The notes under the pieces are model-generated. The model saw only the letters and a program-made list of their open reading frames with translations, had not been told where the DNA came from and did not search any database. The position numbers and the translations under genes are program-made. 64,000 nucleotides of DNA from JAYPUG01 sp038117265 (GTDB taxonomy: Bacteria; Pseudomonadota; Alphaproteobacteria; UBA6615): positions 1 to 64,000 of the forward strand of contig JAYOFO010000005.1 of NCBI GenBank assembly GCA_038117265.1. The letters are read 5' to 3'. This document shows, one piece after another, positions 17,377 to 26,634 of this stretch. Every line of letters starts with the position of its first letter. Position 1 is the stretch's first letter.

Positions 17377-18108
17377 ATGAAGGACGAATTGAGCGATGTC
17401 ATGTGCGCCAACATCGAGCGGACGCTCGCGCGTGCACTGACCACGCTGGAGGCCAAGGTCGACCCGGCGCATACGGCGCTGGTGGTGGTCGACGTGCAGA
17501 ACGATTTCTGCGCCGAGGGCGGCATGCTCGATCGCGAGGGGCTCGACATCTCGCGCATCCAGGCGATGGTGCCCAAGCTCGTGGATCTGATCGCGCGTGC
17601 GAGAGAGGCGGGTTGCCTCATCGTCTACATCCAGACGATCTACAATTCCGACAGCAACTACATGTCGGATGTCTGGCTCGAACAGTCGATGAAACGCTGG
17701 AAGGGGCGGTTCATCGATTATCCGGTTTGCATGGAAGGTGGCTGGGGCGGCGACTTCTATGACGGGATCGCGCCGCGTCCGGGCGAGCCCGTGATCCACA
17801 AGCACCGTTACGGCGGCTTCGTGGGCACCAACCTCGACATCGTGTTGCGCTCGAACGGCATCCGCACGCTGATCATGACCGGGGCCATCACCAACGGTTG
17901 CGTGGAATCGACCGCGCGCGACGGCTTCTTCCACGACTACTACGTCGTTTTCCTCGACGATTGCACGGGAACCGTCAGCGAGGAGTTGCATCAGGGAACC
18001 CTGTTCAACATCGACCGCTGGTTCGGCGAGGTGAAGGACGCCGAGGATGTGGTCGCGGTCTGGCGCGCGGCCGGGAAGATCGCCGGCGCGGTGCGCGCGG
18101 CGGAGTAG
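17377..18108 (+). CDS. Isochorismatase-fold cysteine hydrolase (amidase type)
   Basis: 243 aa; Asp-Lys-Cys triad visible as D39 (VVVDVQNDFC), K142 (VIHKHRYGGF) and C175 (ITNGCVESTARD). The cis-peptide GAITNGC context is typical of amide-cleaving members such as RutB, biuret hydrolase and N-carbamoylsarcosine amidase. The ATG follows GGGAGGATAC. It sits 90 bp upstream of a second hyuA-hyuB pair, so it could remove a carbamoyl or amide group from the product of ring opening. That pathway position is inference; family and triad are clear. Confidence 0.88.
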   Translation: MKDELSDVMCANIERTLARALTTLEAKVDPAHTALVVVDVQNDFCAEGGMLDREGLDISRIQAMVPKLVDLIARAREAGCLIVYIQTIYNSDSNYMSDVWLEQSMKRWKGRFIDYPVCMEGGWGGDFYDGIAPRPGEPVIHKHRYGGFVGTNLDIVLRSNGIRTLIMTGAITNGCVESTARDGFFHDYYVVFLDDCTGTVSEELHQGTLFNIDRWFGEVKDAEDVVAVWRAAGKIAGAVRAAE

Positions 18109-18198
18109 TCCCGAAACCCCGATTCCGATCCCCGTCGGGATTTCGTTCGCGTCCCTCCCGGAGTACGATTGCACGCATCTGGGCGGAGGTAGGCGTTA

Positions 18199-20259
18199 AT
18201 GCGTTTTGCGTGCGATACGGGGGGAACGTTCACCGATCTGATCGTCGAGGACGACGACGGATCCCTCGCGATGTACAAGGCGGCGACGACACCGGACGAT
18301 CCGGTGAAGGGCGTATTGGACGCGCTGACGCTCGCGGCCGAGGACCGGGGACTCGATCTTGCCGGCCTGCTGGGCGCCGGCGACATGCTGATCCATGGCA
18401 CGACCCACGCCATCAACGCGATCGTCACGGGAAACACGGCGCGCACCGCGTTCCTGACCACCGCCGGACACCCCGACATTCTGGTTTTGCGCGAGGGCGG
18501 GCGGATCGAGCCGTTCAACTTTACCGTCGCCTATCCCGAGCCCTATGTGCCGCGTGCGCTCACCTTCGAGGTGCCCGAGCGGATCGACAGCGCCGGCGGG
18601 GTGCACGCGCCGCTCGACGAGGCGGCGACGGTCGAGATCATCGCGCGGCTCGCGGAGGCCGAGGTCGAGGCGGTAGCGGTCTGTTTCCTGTGGTCGATCT
18701 ACAACCCGGCGCACGAGCTGCGCGTCGGCGCGCTCCTCGACGAGCACCTCCCCGACGTGCCCTACACGCTTTCGCACCGGATCAACCCGGCCTTGCGCGA
18801 ATACCGCCGCGCCTCTGCGACGGCCATCGACGCTTCGCTCAAGCCGCTGATGGGGCGTTACCTGGGCGGGCTGACCGAGCGCCTGGATGCGACGGGCTTC
18901 AAGGGGCGGACCTTGGTGCTGACGTCCCAGGGCGGCATGCTGGACGCCCACGACCTGGCGCAGAAGCCGATCCACGCGATCAATTCCGGCCCCTCGATGG
19001 CGCCGATCGCGGGGCGCAACTACGCCGTGCTCGATTCCGACACACACAACGTCATCATCGCCGACACCGGGGGCACCACCTACGACGTCAGCCTGGTGCG
19101 CGACGGGCGCATCCCGCTGACCAAGGAGACCTGGATCGGTCAGCCCTTCCGCGGCCACATGACCGGGTTTCCCTCGATCGACATCAAGAGCGTGGGTGCG
19201 GGCGGCGGCTCGATCGCCTGGGTCGATGCGGGCGGGTTGCTGCATGTCGGCCCGCGCAGCGCGGGGGCGGTGCCGGGGCCGGTCTGCTACGGCGCGGGCG
19301 GGACCGAGCCGACCGTCACCGATGCGTGCGTGACGCTTGGTTATCTCGATCCCGACTATTTCCTGGGCGGCAGCATGAAACTCGATGCGCGCGCCGCCGC
19401 GCAAGCCATCGAGGAACATGTGGCAGGTCCGCTGGGACTGCCGCTGGAGGAGGCCGCTGCCGCGATCCTCAGCGTCGCGACCGAGAACATGGTCCAGGCG
19501 ATCTCCGACATCACCGTCGACCAGGGCATCGACCCCGCTGAGTCGGTGCTGATCGGCGGCGGCGGCGCGGCCGGCCTCAACTCGGTGTTCATCGCGCGCC
19601 GGCTGGGCTGTCCGACCCTGATCATCCCCGAAACCGGTGCCGGACTCAGCGCCTCGGGCGCGCTGATGTCGGACCTGACCAACGAGTACCGCGCCACCTT
19701 CTTCACCACCTCGGACGCGTTCGACCGCGACGGCGTCAACGCCACCCTGGCGGCGCTCGAGACCGAGTGCCGCGCCTTCATCGACGGGCCGGGGGCCGCG
19801 GCCCTGTCCAGCGAGATCGAGTATGCGGCCGAGGCGCGTTACGCCTCGCAGGTCTGGGAGATCGAGGTGCCGCTGCCCGTCGCGCGCTTCTCGAGCGCGG
19901 CCGAACTCGACGCGCTGGCGGAGGCATTCCACGCGATGCACGAGCGCATCTTCGCGATCCGCGACCCCGGCTCGGTGATCGAGTATGTCGGCTGGACCGC
20001 GACGGCGCGCTGCCGGTTGCGCGAGGGCGGGCCCGGGCGGCTCGCAGCCGGCGGCGGCCATGCGGTGGGCGAGACCCGGAAGGTCTATTTCGCCGGTTCG
20101 GGCACCGTCGATGCGCGAATCCACGACTTCGAGACCATGCAGGCGGGCATCGAGCATGCCGGACCAGCGATCATCGAATCGCCGTTCACCACCGTGGTTG
20201 CCGACGCCGACACGCGCTTCGCGCGCACCGCGTCGGGCAGCCTGGTGATGCGGCCGTAG
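18199..20259 (+). CDS. hyuA: Hydantoinase A / oxoprolinase family protein (second copy)
   Basis: 686-aa HyuA, ATP-dependent cyclic-amide hydrolase subunit. It begins MRFACDTGGTFTDLIVEDDD, the phosphate loop at the very N-terminus. The second actin-like block IADTGGTTYDVSLV and SVGAGGGSIAWVDAGG are present. The start follows GGCGGAGG. hyuB follows after 11 bp. The two hyuA genes in this window differ markedly in sequence and are not a recent duplication. Probably co-transcribed with the isochorismatase-fold gene upstream, and with hyuB, SDR and MFS downstream. Substrate unknown. Confidence 0.92.
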   Translation: MRFACDTGGTFTDLIVEDDDGSLAMYKAATTPDDPVKGVLDALTLAAEDRGLDLAGLLGAGDMLIHGTTHAINAIVTGNTARTAFLTTAGHPDILVLREGGRIEPFNFTVAYPEPYVPRALTFEVPERIDSAGGVHAPLDEAATVEIIARLAEAEVEAVAVCFLWSIYNPAHELRVGALLDEHLPDVPYTLSHRINPALREYRRASATAIDASLKPLMGRYLGGLTERLDATGFKGRTLVLTSQGGMLDAHDLAQKPIHAINSGPSMAPIAGRNYAVLDSDTHNVIIADTGGTTYDVSLVRDGRIPLTKETWIGQPFRGHMTGFPSIDIKSVGAGGGSIAWVDAGGLLHVGPRSAGAVPGPVCYGAGGTEPTVTDACVTLGYLDPDYFLGGSMKLDARAAAQAIEEHVAGPLGLPLEEAAAAILSVATENMVQAISDITVDQGIDPAESVLIGGGGAAGLNSVFIARRLGCPTLIIPETGAGLSASGALMSDLTNEYRATFFTTSDAFDRDGVNATLAALETECRAFIDGPGAAALSSEIEYAAEARYASQVWEIEVPLPVARFSSAAELDALAEAFHAMHERIFAIRDPGSVIEYVGWTATARCRLREGGPGRLAAGGGHAVGETRKVYFAGSGTVDARIHDFETMQAGIEHAGPAIIESPFTTVVADADTRFARTASGSLVMRP

Positions 20260-20270
20260 GGAGGGGCGCG

Positions 20271-22046
20271 ATGACCACGAACAATGCGAAGAACGGCAAG
20301 ACCCTGGATGGCGCCCAGCTGGCGATCCTCGCCAACCGGTTCGAGGGCATCTCCTCGAAGATGGGCAACACGCTGCTGCGCACGGGGCGCTCGGGCGTGC
20401 TCAACCGCGCCAAGGACTTCTCGTGCTGCATCCTGACCGCCGACTGCGATCTACTTGCGGTTGCCGAGAGCCTGCCGATCCACGTGCTCTCGGGGCCCGA
20501 CATCATGGCCCGCTCGATGATGGAGTTTCATCCCGATCTGAGGCGGGGCGACGCCTTCCTGCACAACTCGCCCTACCATGGCTGCTCGCACCCGGCCGAC
20601 CACACCATCATCATGCCGGTGATCGACGATGACGGGGTGCACCACTTCACCGTTCTCGCCAAGGCCCACCAGGCCGACATCGGCAACTCGATCCCGACCA
20701 CCTATCACGGCACTGCGCGTGACGTTTACGAGGAAGGCGCGCTGATCTTCCCGGCCGTGCAGGTGCTGAAGGACTACAAGACGATCGACGACATCGTCCG
20801 CATGTGCGAGCTGCGAATCCGGGTGCCCGAGCAATGGCACGGCGACTTCCTGGCGATGCTCGGCTCCGCGCTGATCGGCGAGCGCGAGCTCCTGGCGCTC
20901 GGCGCGGAGGTCGGCTGGGACACGCTGCACGCCTTCACCCGCCAGTGGTTCGACTATTCCGAGAAGCGCATGGCCGACGCCATCGGCGACATCCCCGCCG
21001 GCGAGGCCTCGGCCCAGTCGACCCATGACGCGATTCCGGGCACCCCCGAAGACGGCATCTGCGTGACCTCGAAGGTCTCGGTCGATCCCACGGCCGGGCG
21101 GATCACCGTCGACCTGCTCGACAATGCCGACCAGATGAATTGCGGACTCAACGTCTCGGAATCCTGCACCCGCACGGCGGCCTATATCGGCGTGTTCAAT
21201 TCCATCGACCACACGGTGCCCAAGAACGCCGGTTCGCTGCGGCGCATCGACCTCAAGCTCAAGGACGCCGGCGTCGTCGGTATCCCGCGCCACCCGATCA
21301 GCTGCTCGGCGTCGACCACGAACCTCGCCGACCGGATCACCTCGGCGACCCAGCGCGCGATGGCGGAGCTGGGCGACGGGTTCGGCATGGGCGAGGTCGG
21401 TTGCTTCTGCGCGCCCTCCACCGCGGTCGTCTCGGGCAGCGATCCGCGCAACGGCAAGCCCTATGTGAACCAGCTCTTCCTGGGGCACACGGCGGGCGCC
21501 GGTGCGCCGCACCAGGACGCCTGGCTGACCATGTTGCATGTCGGCAACGGCGGCATGTGCTTCATCGATTCCGTCGAACTCGACGAGGTCTACACCCCGA
21601 TCCACGTCCACACCCGCCGGCTGATCCCCGACAGCGAGGGGGCGGGCCGGTTTCGCGGCGCGCCGGGAATCGAGGTCGAGTTCGGGCCCGTCGCGTGCCG
21701 CATGGAGGCGGGCTTCGTCCATGACGGCAACATCCATGTGCCGCAGGGCGCGCGGGCGGGGTTGGCCTCTGCGCGCTCGAACCAGTTCAAGCGCACGCGC
21801 AACAAGGCGCTCGAGGGGCTCGATCAGTGCTCGATCGTCTGGGTCGAGGACGGCGAGACCCTGGTCTCGATCGCCCAGGGCGGCGGCGGGTATGGCGACC
21901 CGAAGACACGCGATCCGGCGCGCGTGCTCCACGACGTGCGCGAGGGCATCGTCAGCCGGGAACGCGCAGAGGAAATCTATGCGGTGGCGATCGCCGACGA
22001 CATGAGCGTCGATGCGGCGCGCACCGCGCAATTGCGGTCGGCCTGA
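20271..22046 (+). CDS. hyuB: Hydantoinase B / oxoprolinase family protein (second copy)
   Basis: 591-aa HyuB partner of the preceding hyuA. Family blocks include LHNSPYHGCSHPADHT, NCGLNVSESCTRTA and the C-terminal GGGGYGDPKTRDPA. Start at 20271 behind GGGAGGGGCG. It completes an ATP-dependent hydantoinase/oxoprolinase-like enzyme. Position between hyuA and an SDR/MFS pair suggests a transport-linked catabolic operon for a nitrogenous ring compound (inference). Confidence 0.92.
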   Translation: MTTNNAKNGKTLDGAQLAILANRFEGISSKMGNTLLRTGRSGVLNRAKDFSCCILTADCDLLAVAESLPIHVLSGPDIMARSMMEFHPDLRRGDAFLHNSPYHGCSHPADHTIIMPVIDDDGVHHFTVLAKAHQADIGNSIPTTYHGTARDVYEEGALIFPAVQVLKDYKTIDDIVRMCELRIRVPEQWHGDFLAMLGSALIGERELLALGAEVGWDTLHAFTRQWFDYSEKRMADAIGDIPAGEASAQSTHDAIPGTPEDGICVTSKVSVDPTAGRITVDLLDNADQMNCGLNVSESCTRTAAYIGVFNSIDHTVPKNAGSLRRIDLKLKDAGVVGIPRHPISCSASTTNLADRITSATQRAMAELGDGFGMGEVGCFCAPSTAVVSGSDPRNGKPYVNQLFLGHTAGAGAPHQDAWLTMLHVGNGGMCFIDSVELDEVYTPIHVHTRRLIPDSEGAGRFRGAPGIEVEFGPVACRMEAGFVHDGNIHVPQGARAGLASARSNQFKRTRNKALEGLDQCSIVWVEDGETLVSIAQGGGGYGDPKTRDPARVLHDVREGIVSRERAEEIYAVAIADDMSVDAARTAQLRSA

Positions 22047-22079
22047 GGCCGATCATCCAACGAACCGAGGGAGAGAGAC

Positions 22080-22841
22080 ATGAGGCTCAAGGACAAGTTC
22101 GCGATCGTGACCGGTGCGTCGGTCGGAATCGGCGCGGCCATCGCCGAGCGCTTCGGCAAGGAGGGCGCCACGGTGGCGCTCGTCTACAAGAGCAACGACG
22201 CGGGCGCGGCCGAGGTGGCGAAGAAGGTCGAGGCGGCCGGCGGGAAGGCGAAGCTGTTCAAGGCCGACGTCTCGAAGGTGCCGAACATCGAGAAGCTCGT
22301 CGCCGACGTGATCGCCGATTTCGGCCGGGTCGACATCCTGGTCAACAATGCCGGCGTGTTCCGCACCGTGCCGGTCATGGAGACGACCGAGGAGATCTGG
22401 GACGAGCAGCTCGACCTCAATCTCAAGGGCTATTTCTTCATGATCCGGTCGCTGGTGCCGCATTTCCGCGAGAATGGCGGCGGCAAGGTGGTCAACATCT
22501 CGTCCATCGCGGGCACCGGCGCCTTCCCCAACTGTCCGGGCTACTGCGCCTCGAAGGGCGGCGTGGTCAACGTGACGCGCGCGCTCGCCGCCGAGCTCGG
22601 CAAGGAGCGCATCAACGTCAACTCGATCGCGCCGGGCAACGTGGCCACACCGCTGAACGCCCATGTGCGCGGGCCGGGCAACGAGGAGTATGTCCAGCTC
22701 ATGAAGACGTTCACGCCAACCGGCATCGACTTCATGGACCCCGAGGACATGACCGGGACGGCGGTGTTCCTCGCGACCGATGATTCGAAAATGATCCACG
22801 GCGAGACGATCATCATCGATGCCGGCTGGAGCGTCTGGTAA
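22080..22841 (+). CDS. Short-chain dehydrogenase/reductase (FabG-like)
   Basis: 253-aa classical SDR: cofactor loop TGASVGIGAAIAERF, NNAGVF, Ser in NISSIAG and Y-x-x-x-K in YCASKGG, and C-terminal DAGWSVW. Annotated relatives are 3-oxoacyl-ACP reductases or glucose-1-dehydrogenase-like enzymes, but in this operon it more likely oxidises or reduces a catabolic intermediate. Starts behind GAGGGAGAGAC, 33 bp after hyuB. Confidence 0.9.
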   Translation: MRLKDKFAIVTGASVGIGAAIAERFGKEGATVALVYKSNDAGAAEVAKKVEAAGGKAKLFKADVSKVPNIEKLVADVIADFGRVDILVNNAGVFRTVPVMETTEEIWDEQLDLNLKGYFFMIRSLVPHFRENGGGKVVNISSIAGTGAFPNCPGYCASKGGVVNVTRALAAELGKERINVNSIAPGNVATPLNAHVRGPGNEEYVQLMKTFTPTGIDFMDPEDMTGTAVFLATDDSKMIHGETIIIDAGWSVW

Positions 22842-22845
22842 GCGT

Positions 22846-24054
22846 ATGCGTGCCGTGGGTCGGGAAAACGTCCACTTCCTGCTTCTGAATCTCGGGCACT
22901 TCCTGACCCACTTCTTCATGCTGATCTTCGCGACTGCGGCGGCGCTGACCCTGTCGCGCGACTGGGGGCTCGGCTATGGCGAGCTGATCGCCTATGCCAC
23001 GCCCGGCTTCGTCGCCTATGCGGCCGGCACATACCCGGCCGGCTGGCTCGCCGACCGGTGGAGCCGGGAGGGCATGATGGCCGTCTTCTTCGTAGGAATC
23101 GGCGCGGCGTCGGCCGCAACGGCCCTCGCCGAAACCCCGGTCCAGATGGCGCTCGGCCTGCTCGCCATCGGGCTGTTCGCCGCGATCTATCACCCGGTGG
23201 GCATCACGTTGGTGGTGCATGGCCGCGACCGCACCGGAATTCCCATCGCGATCAACGGCATCTTCGGCAATCTCGGCGTCGCGTCGGCGGCGCTGATCAC
23301 CGCGCTGCTGATCGACCATGCCGGCTGGCGCTCGGCCTTCGTCTGGCCGGGCCTGATCTCGGTCGCGCTGGGTGTCGTCTACGTCTTCGTGGTGGGCGGC
23401 CGCAGCGCGGAAGGGCGTTCGCGCGCCCGGCCCGCGGCGGGTGCCGGTGCGCCGCAGTTGGCCTTCGACCGCAACGTGATGATCCGCGTGCTGGCGATCG
23501 TCCTGCTGACCTCCTCGTTGGGCGGTCTGGTGTTCCAGAGCACGACCTTCACCCTGCCCAAGGTGTTCGACGAACAGCTGACCTCGATCGCCGGCTCGGC
23601 GTCGGAGATCGGCGGGTATGCCTTCCTGGTGCTGGCGATCGCGGCGGTCGGCCAGCTTATCGTCGGTTATCTCGTCGACCGGTTCCCGGTGCGCCGCGTG
23701 TTCGCCACGGTCGCGGCCCTGCAGGCGGTGCTGTTCGCCACGATGCCGGGGCTGACGGGGTGGAGCGCGCTGGCGGTCTCGATCGCGTTCATGTTCGCCG
23801 TCTTCGGCCAGATCCCCATCAACGACGTCCTGATCGGGCGGGTCACGAAGAGCGAGTGGCGTGCCCGCGTCTACGCCCTGCGCTACACGATCAACTTCGG
23901 GGTGATCGCGCTGTCGGTGCCGCTGATCGCCTGGATCCACGCCACCTGGGGCTTCGGCATGCTGTTCATGGTGCTGGCGGTCTCGGCCGCGTGCATCCTC
24001 GCCGCCGTCATGGCGCTGCCGGTACTGCGGTTTGCGGCCGCGCCGGCCGAATAG
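22846..24054 (+). CDS. MFS transporter
   Basis: 402-aa integral membrane protein with twelve hydrophobic segments, a long cytoplasmic loop around residues 185-205 (rich in Arg/Ala) and the loop-2 motif GWLADRWSREG of the major facilitator superfamily. It starts 4 bp after the SDR stop, so it is the end of the amidase-hyuAB-SDR operon and is the candidate importer of the cyclic substrate or exporter of a product. Convergent with the nitroreductase gene 12 bp downstream; no strong terminator hairpin was seen between them. Confidence 0.88.
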   Translation: MRAVGRENVHFLLLNLGHFLTHFFMLIFATAAALTLSRDWGLGYGELIAYATPGFVAYAAGTYPAGWLADRWSREGMMAVFFVGIGAASAATALAETPVQMALGLLAIGLFAAIYHPVGITLVVHGRDRTGIPIAINGIFGNLGVASAALITALLIDHAGWRSAFVWPGLISVALGVVYVFVVGGRSAEGRSRARPAAGAGAPQLAFDRNVMIRVLAIVLLTSSLGGLVFQSTTFTLPKVFDEQLTSIAGSASEIGGYAFLVLAIAAVGQLIVGYLVDRFPVRRVFATVAALQAVLFATMPGLTGWSALAVSIAFMFAVFGQIPINDVLIGRVTKSEWRARVYALRYTINFGVIALSVPLIAWIHATWGFGMLFMVLAVSAACILAAVMALPVLRFAAAPAE

Positions 24055-24066
24055 CCCGCCGGACGA

Positions 24067-24891
24067 TCAGCTCAGGTCGAACCCCTTGCGGCGCACATAG
24101 GCGCCGAAGTCCGTGCGCTGGGGCACGGCGTACTGGCGCGCCTTGTCGTCGGACCAGCCATAGGTCTCTGCCGTGCCGAACCGCGCGGGCTCGCGCTGCG
24201 ACCCGTAGGGGCGGATGTCGGCGCGCCGCCGGTCGTAGGCCGCGATCGCGCCGGCCTGGGCGGCCTCGTCGTAGCGGTCGGTGTGCACCGTCGCGGCGAG
24301 CGGCAAGCGAATGTTGACCCGCGGTGCCCGGGCCGGCCAGCCGACGGTCATGCCCGCGATGGGAAACACCCAGTCGGGCAGTTCGAGCATCTCGTCGAAC
24401 AGGTCGACATGGTCGCGGACGGCGCTGATCGAGCAGGTGCCCAGCCCCGCGGCCTCGGCGGCCAGCGCGAACGCCGAGAGCGCGATCCCGGCGTCGACCG
24501 CGGCGTTGAAGAACGCGTCCAGATGGTCGTTGGCGAACGGAACCCCGTGTCCCTCGGAGACCTGACGCAGGCGCCGGTTGTTGCCGCAGAACACTAGGAA
24601 CGCGGGCGCGTCGGCCATCCAGGGCATCGCAGGGAAGAGCGCGTTGATCCGTGCCCGCTTCTCGGGATCGTCGACGATGACGATGTCGCGCTGCTGCAGG
24701 TCGCTCTTGGTCGGCGCACAAAGCGCCAGCGCGCACAGGCGGCGGAGCAGGTCGGGATCGACCTGCCGCGCCCTGTAGCTACGGCAGGACTGGCGCTCCG
24801 CGATGCTGCGGCAGGGTTCGGGGGCGCGCTCGCCCCCCGCCGGGGCATCGTCGAAGCGGAGTTGCAGCAGGTCGTCCATGCTCTCGGTCAT
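24067..24891 (-). CDS. Nitroreductase family protein
   Basis: 274-aa FMN-dependent nitroreductase-fold protein. The N-terminal flavin-binding pattern RQSCRSYRARQVD and the central helix AVDAGIALSAFALAAEAAGLG are typical; the C-terminal extension (RRADIRPYGSQREPARFG and on) resembles NADPH-dependent members acting on nitro or quinone substrates. It lies 31 bp after the acyl-CoA ligase stop on the same strand, thus the last gene of that operon. A reductase step on an unsaturated CoA ester is another possibility. Confidence 0.88.
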   Translation of the reverse strand: MTESMDDLLQLRFDDAPAGGERAPEPCRSIAERQSCRSYRARQVDPDLLRRLCALALCAPTKSDLQQRDIVIVDDPEKRARINALFPAMPWMADAPAFLVFCGNNRRLRQVSEGHGVPFANDHLDAFFNAAVDAGIALSAFALAAEAAGLGTCSISAVRDHVDLFDEMLELPDWVFPIAGMTVGWPARAPRVNIRLPLAATVHTDRYDEAAQAGAIAAYDRRRADIRPYGSQREPARFGTAETYGWSDDKARQYAVPQRTDFGAYVRRKGFDLS

Positions 24892-24922
24892 GCTGAAGCC
24901 TTTCTCGGGCGTCGCGCGCGGT

Positions 24923-26545
24923 TCATGCGTCGGGCAGCTTGTGGTCGCCGAACTGCTCGCGCAGCCTGGTCTTGAGGACCTTGCCGGTCGCGCCCAGCGG
25001 CAACTCGTCGGTCAGGACGGTGTCGTCGGGCAGCCACCATTTCGCGACCTTGTCGGCCAGAAATGCGGTCATCTCGGCATGGGTCGGCGATTTGCCGGGC
25101 GCGGGGACGACAACGAGCAGCGGGCGCTCGTCCCATTTCGGGTGCGCCACGCCGATCACCGCGGCCTGGGCGACATCGGGATGGCCCATGGCGAGGTTCT
25201 CGATCTCGATCGAGCTGATCCATTCGCCGCCCGACTTGATGACGTCCTTGGCCCGGTCGGTGATTTCCATGTAGCCGTCCGGGTCCATCGTCGCGACGTC
25301 GCCGGTCGCGAACCAGCCGTCGGCGCCGTGGGCGTCCGAACTGTCGAGCTTGAAGTAGCCGCTGGTGATCCACGGGCCGCTCACCTGGAGCTCTCCGAAC
25401 GCCGCCCCGTCATGGGGCAACGCCTTGCGCGCATCGTCGACGATACGCATCTCGACGCCGAAGACCGACCGGCCCTGCTTGACCTGCCGGCGCATCCGGT
25501 CGGCCGGGTCCGTGATCGACGGCTTGGGGATCGAGACGGTACCCAGCGGGCTCATCTCGGTCATGCCCCAGGCGTGGCGCACCTCGCAGCCGAACTCCTC
25601 CTGGAACGCCCGGATCATGGATTCCGGACAGGCCGAGCCGCCGATGATGACGCGCTTCAGGCTGTCGACCCGGGTGCCGGTCTCGCGCCAGTGGTTGAGC
25701 AGCGCCAGCCAGACGGTCGGCACACCGGCGGTCATGGTCACGCCCTCGGAATCGAGCAGTTCGTGGACGCTGGCCCCGTCGAGCCTGGCGCCGGGGAAAA
25801 CGAGCTTCGCGCCGACCATGGTCGCGCCATAGGGAATGCCCCAGGCGTTCACGTGGAACATCGGGACCACCGGCAGGATGACCTCGGATTCGCCCAAGTG
25901 AAGCACGTCGGGCAGGGCCGAGGCGTAGGCGTGGATGACCGTCGAGCGGTGGCTGTAGAGCGCGCCCTTGGGGTTGCCCGTCGTGCCCGACGTGTAACAG
26001 AGCGAGGAAGCGGTGTTCTCGTCGAACTCGGGCCAAACGAGTTCGTCGGAGTGGGCGTCGATCAACTCCTCGTAGCACAGCGCGTTGGCGAGCGTCGTTT
26101 CGGGCATGTTGGCCCGGTCGGTCATGACCACCACGCCCTTCAGCTTGGGAAGCTCGGCCGTGATTTTCTCGATCAGGGCGACGAGGTTGAGGTCGACGAA
26201 GATCCACGAATCCTCGGCGTGGTTGACGATGTAGGTGAGCTGGGTGGGGTGTAGGCGCGGGTTGAGCGTGTGGGTGATCGCGCCGATGCCCGAGACGGCG
26301 TAGTAGACCTCGAAATGCCGGTAGGTGTTCCAGCCGAGGGTCGCGACTCGGTCGCCCAGCGCGACACCCAGCGCGCCCAGCGCGTTGGCGAGTTGGCGCG
26401 TCCGCCGGTGGGCGTCGGCATAGGTGTAACGGTGGACCGGGCCCTCGACGGTTCGGGTCACGATCTCGCGATCGCTCGAAACGAAATCGGCGTGCCGCAG
26501 CAGGCTCGAGATGAGCAGCGGCCGGTCCATAATCAGTCCGCGCAT
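24923..26545 (-). CDS. AMP-dependent acyl-CoA synthetase (medium/long-chain type)
   Basis: 540-aa ANL-superfamily ligase that activates a carboxylic acid with ATP and CoA. Core motifs: the P-loop YTSGTTGNPKGAL, the adenine motif WGMTEMSPLG, ATP-binding DGWFATGDVATMDPDGYMEI, and the catalytic Lys near the end in LPLGATGKVLKTRLRE. Start at 26545 behind GGAAGGA. The family is that of FadD-like ligases such as AlkK. It follows the broken alpha/beta-hydrolase gene by 89 bp and precedes the nitroreductase gene, suggesting activation of an acid released from an ester or lactone. Confidence 0.93.
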   Translation of the reverse strand: MRGLIMDRPLLISSLLRHADFVSSDREIVTRTVEGPVHRYTYADAHRRTRQLANALGALGVALGDRVATLGWNTYRHFEVYYAVSGIGAITHTLNPRLHPTQLTYIVNHAEDSWIFVDLNLVALIEKITAELPKLKGVVVMTDRANMPETTLANALCYEELIDAHSDELVWPEFDENTASSLCYTSGTTGNPKGALYSHRSTVIHAYASALPDVLHLGESEVILPVVPMFHVNAWGIPYGATMVGAKLVFPGARLDGASVHELLDSEGVTMTAGVPTVWLALLNHWRETGTRVDSLKRVIIGGSACPESMIRAFQEEFGCEVRHAWGMTEMSPLGTVSIPKPSITDPADRMRRQVKQGRSVFGVEMRIVDDARKALPHDGAAFGELQVSGPWITSGYFKLDSSDAHGADGWFATGDVATMDPDGYMEITDRAKDVIKSGGEWISSIEIENLAMGHPDVAQAAVIGVAHPKWDERPLLVVVPAPGKSPTHAEMTAFLADKVAKWWLPDDTVLTDELPLGATGKVLKTRLREQFGDHKLPDA

Positions 26546-26634
26546 GGGCGTGTCCTTCCTCGCAGGCCGGGGTCTGCGCCCCGGTCCGTCACGGATTATC
26601 CGGTGCCGGGCACTCCCGCTCAAGGGGCACGGGG

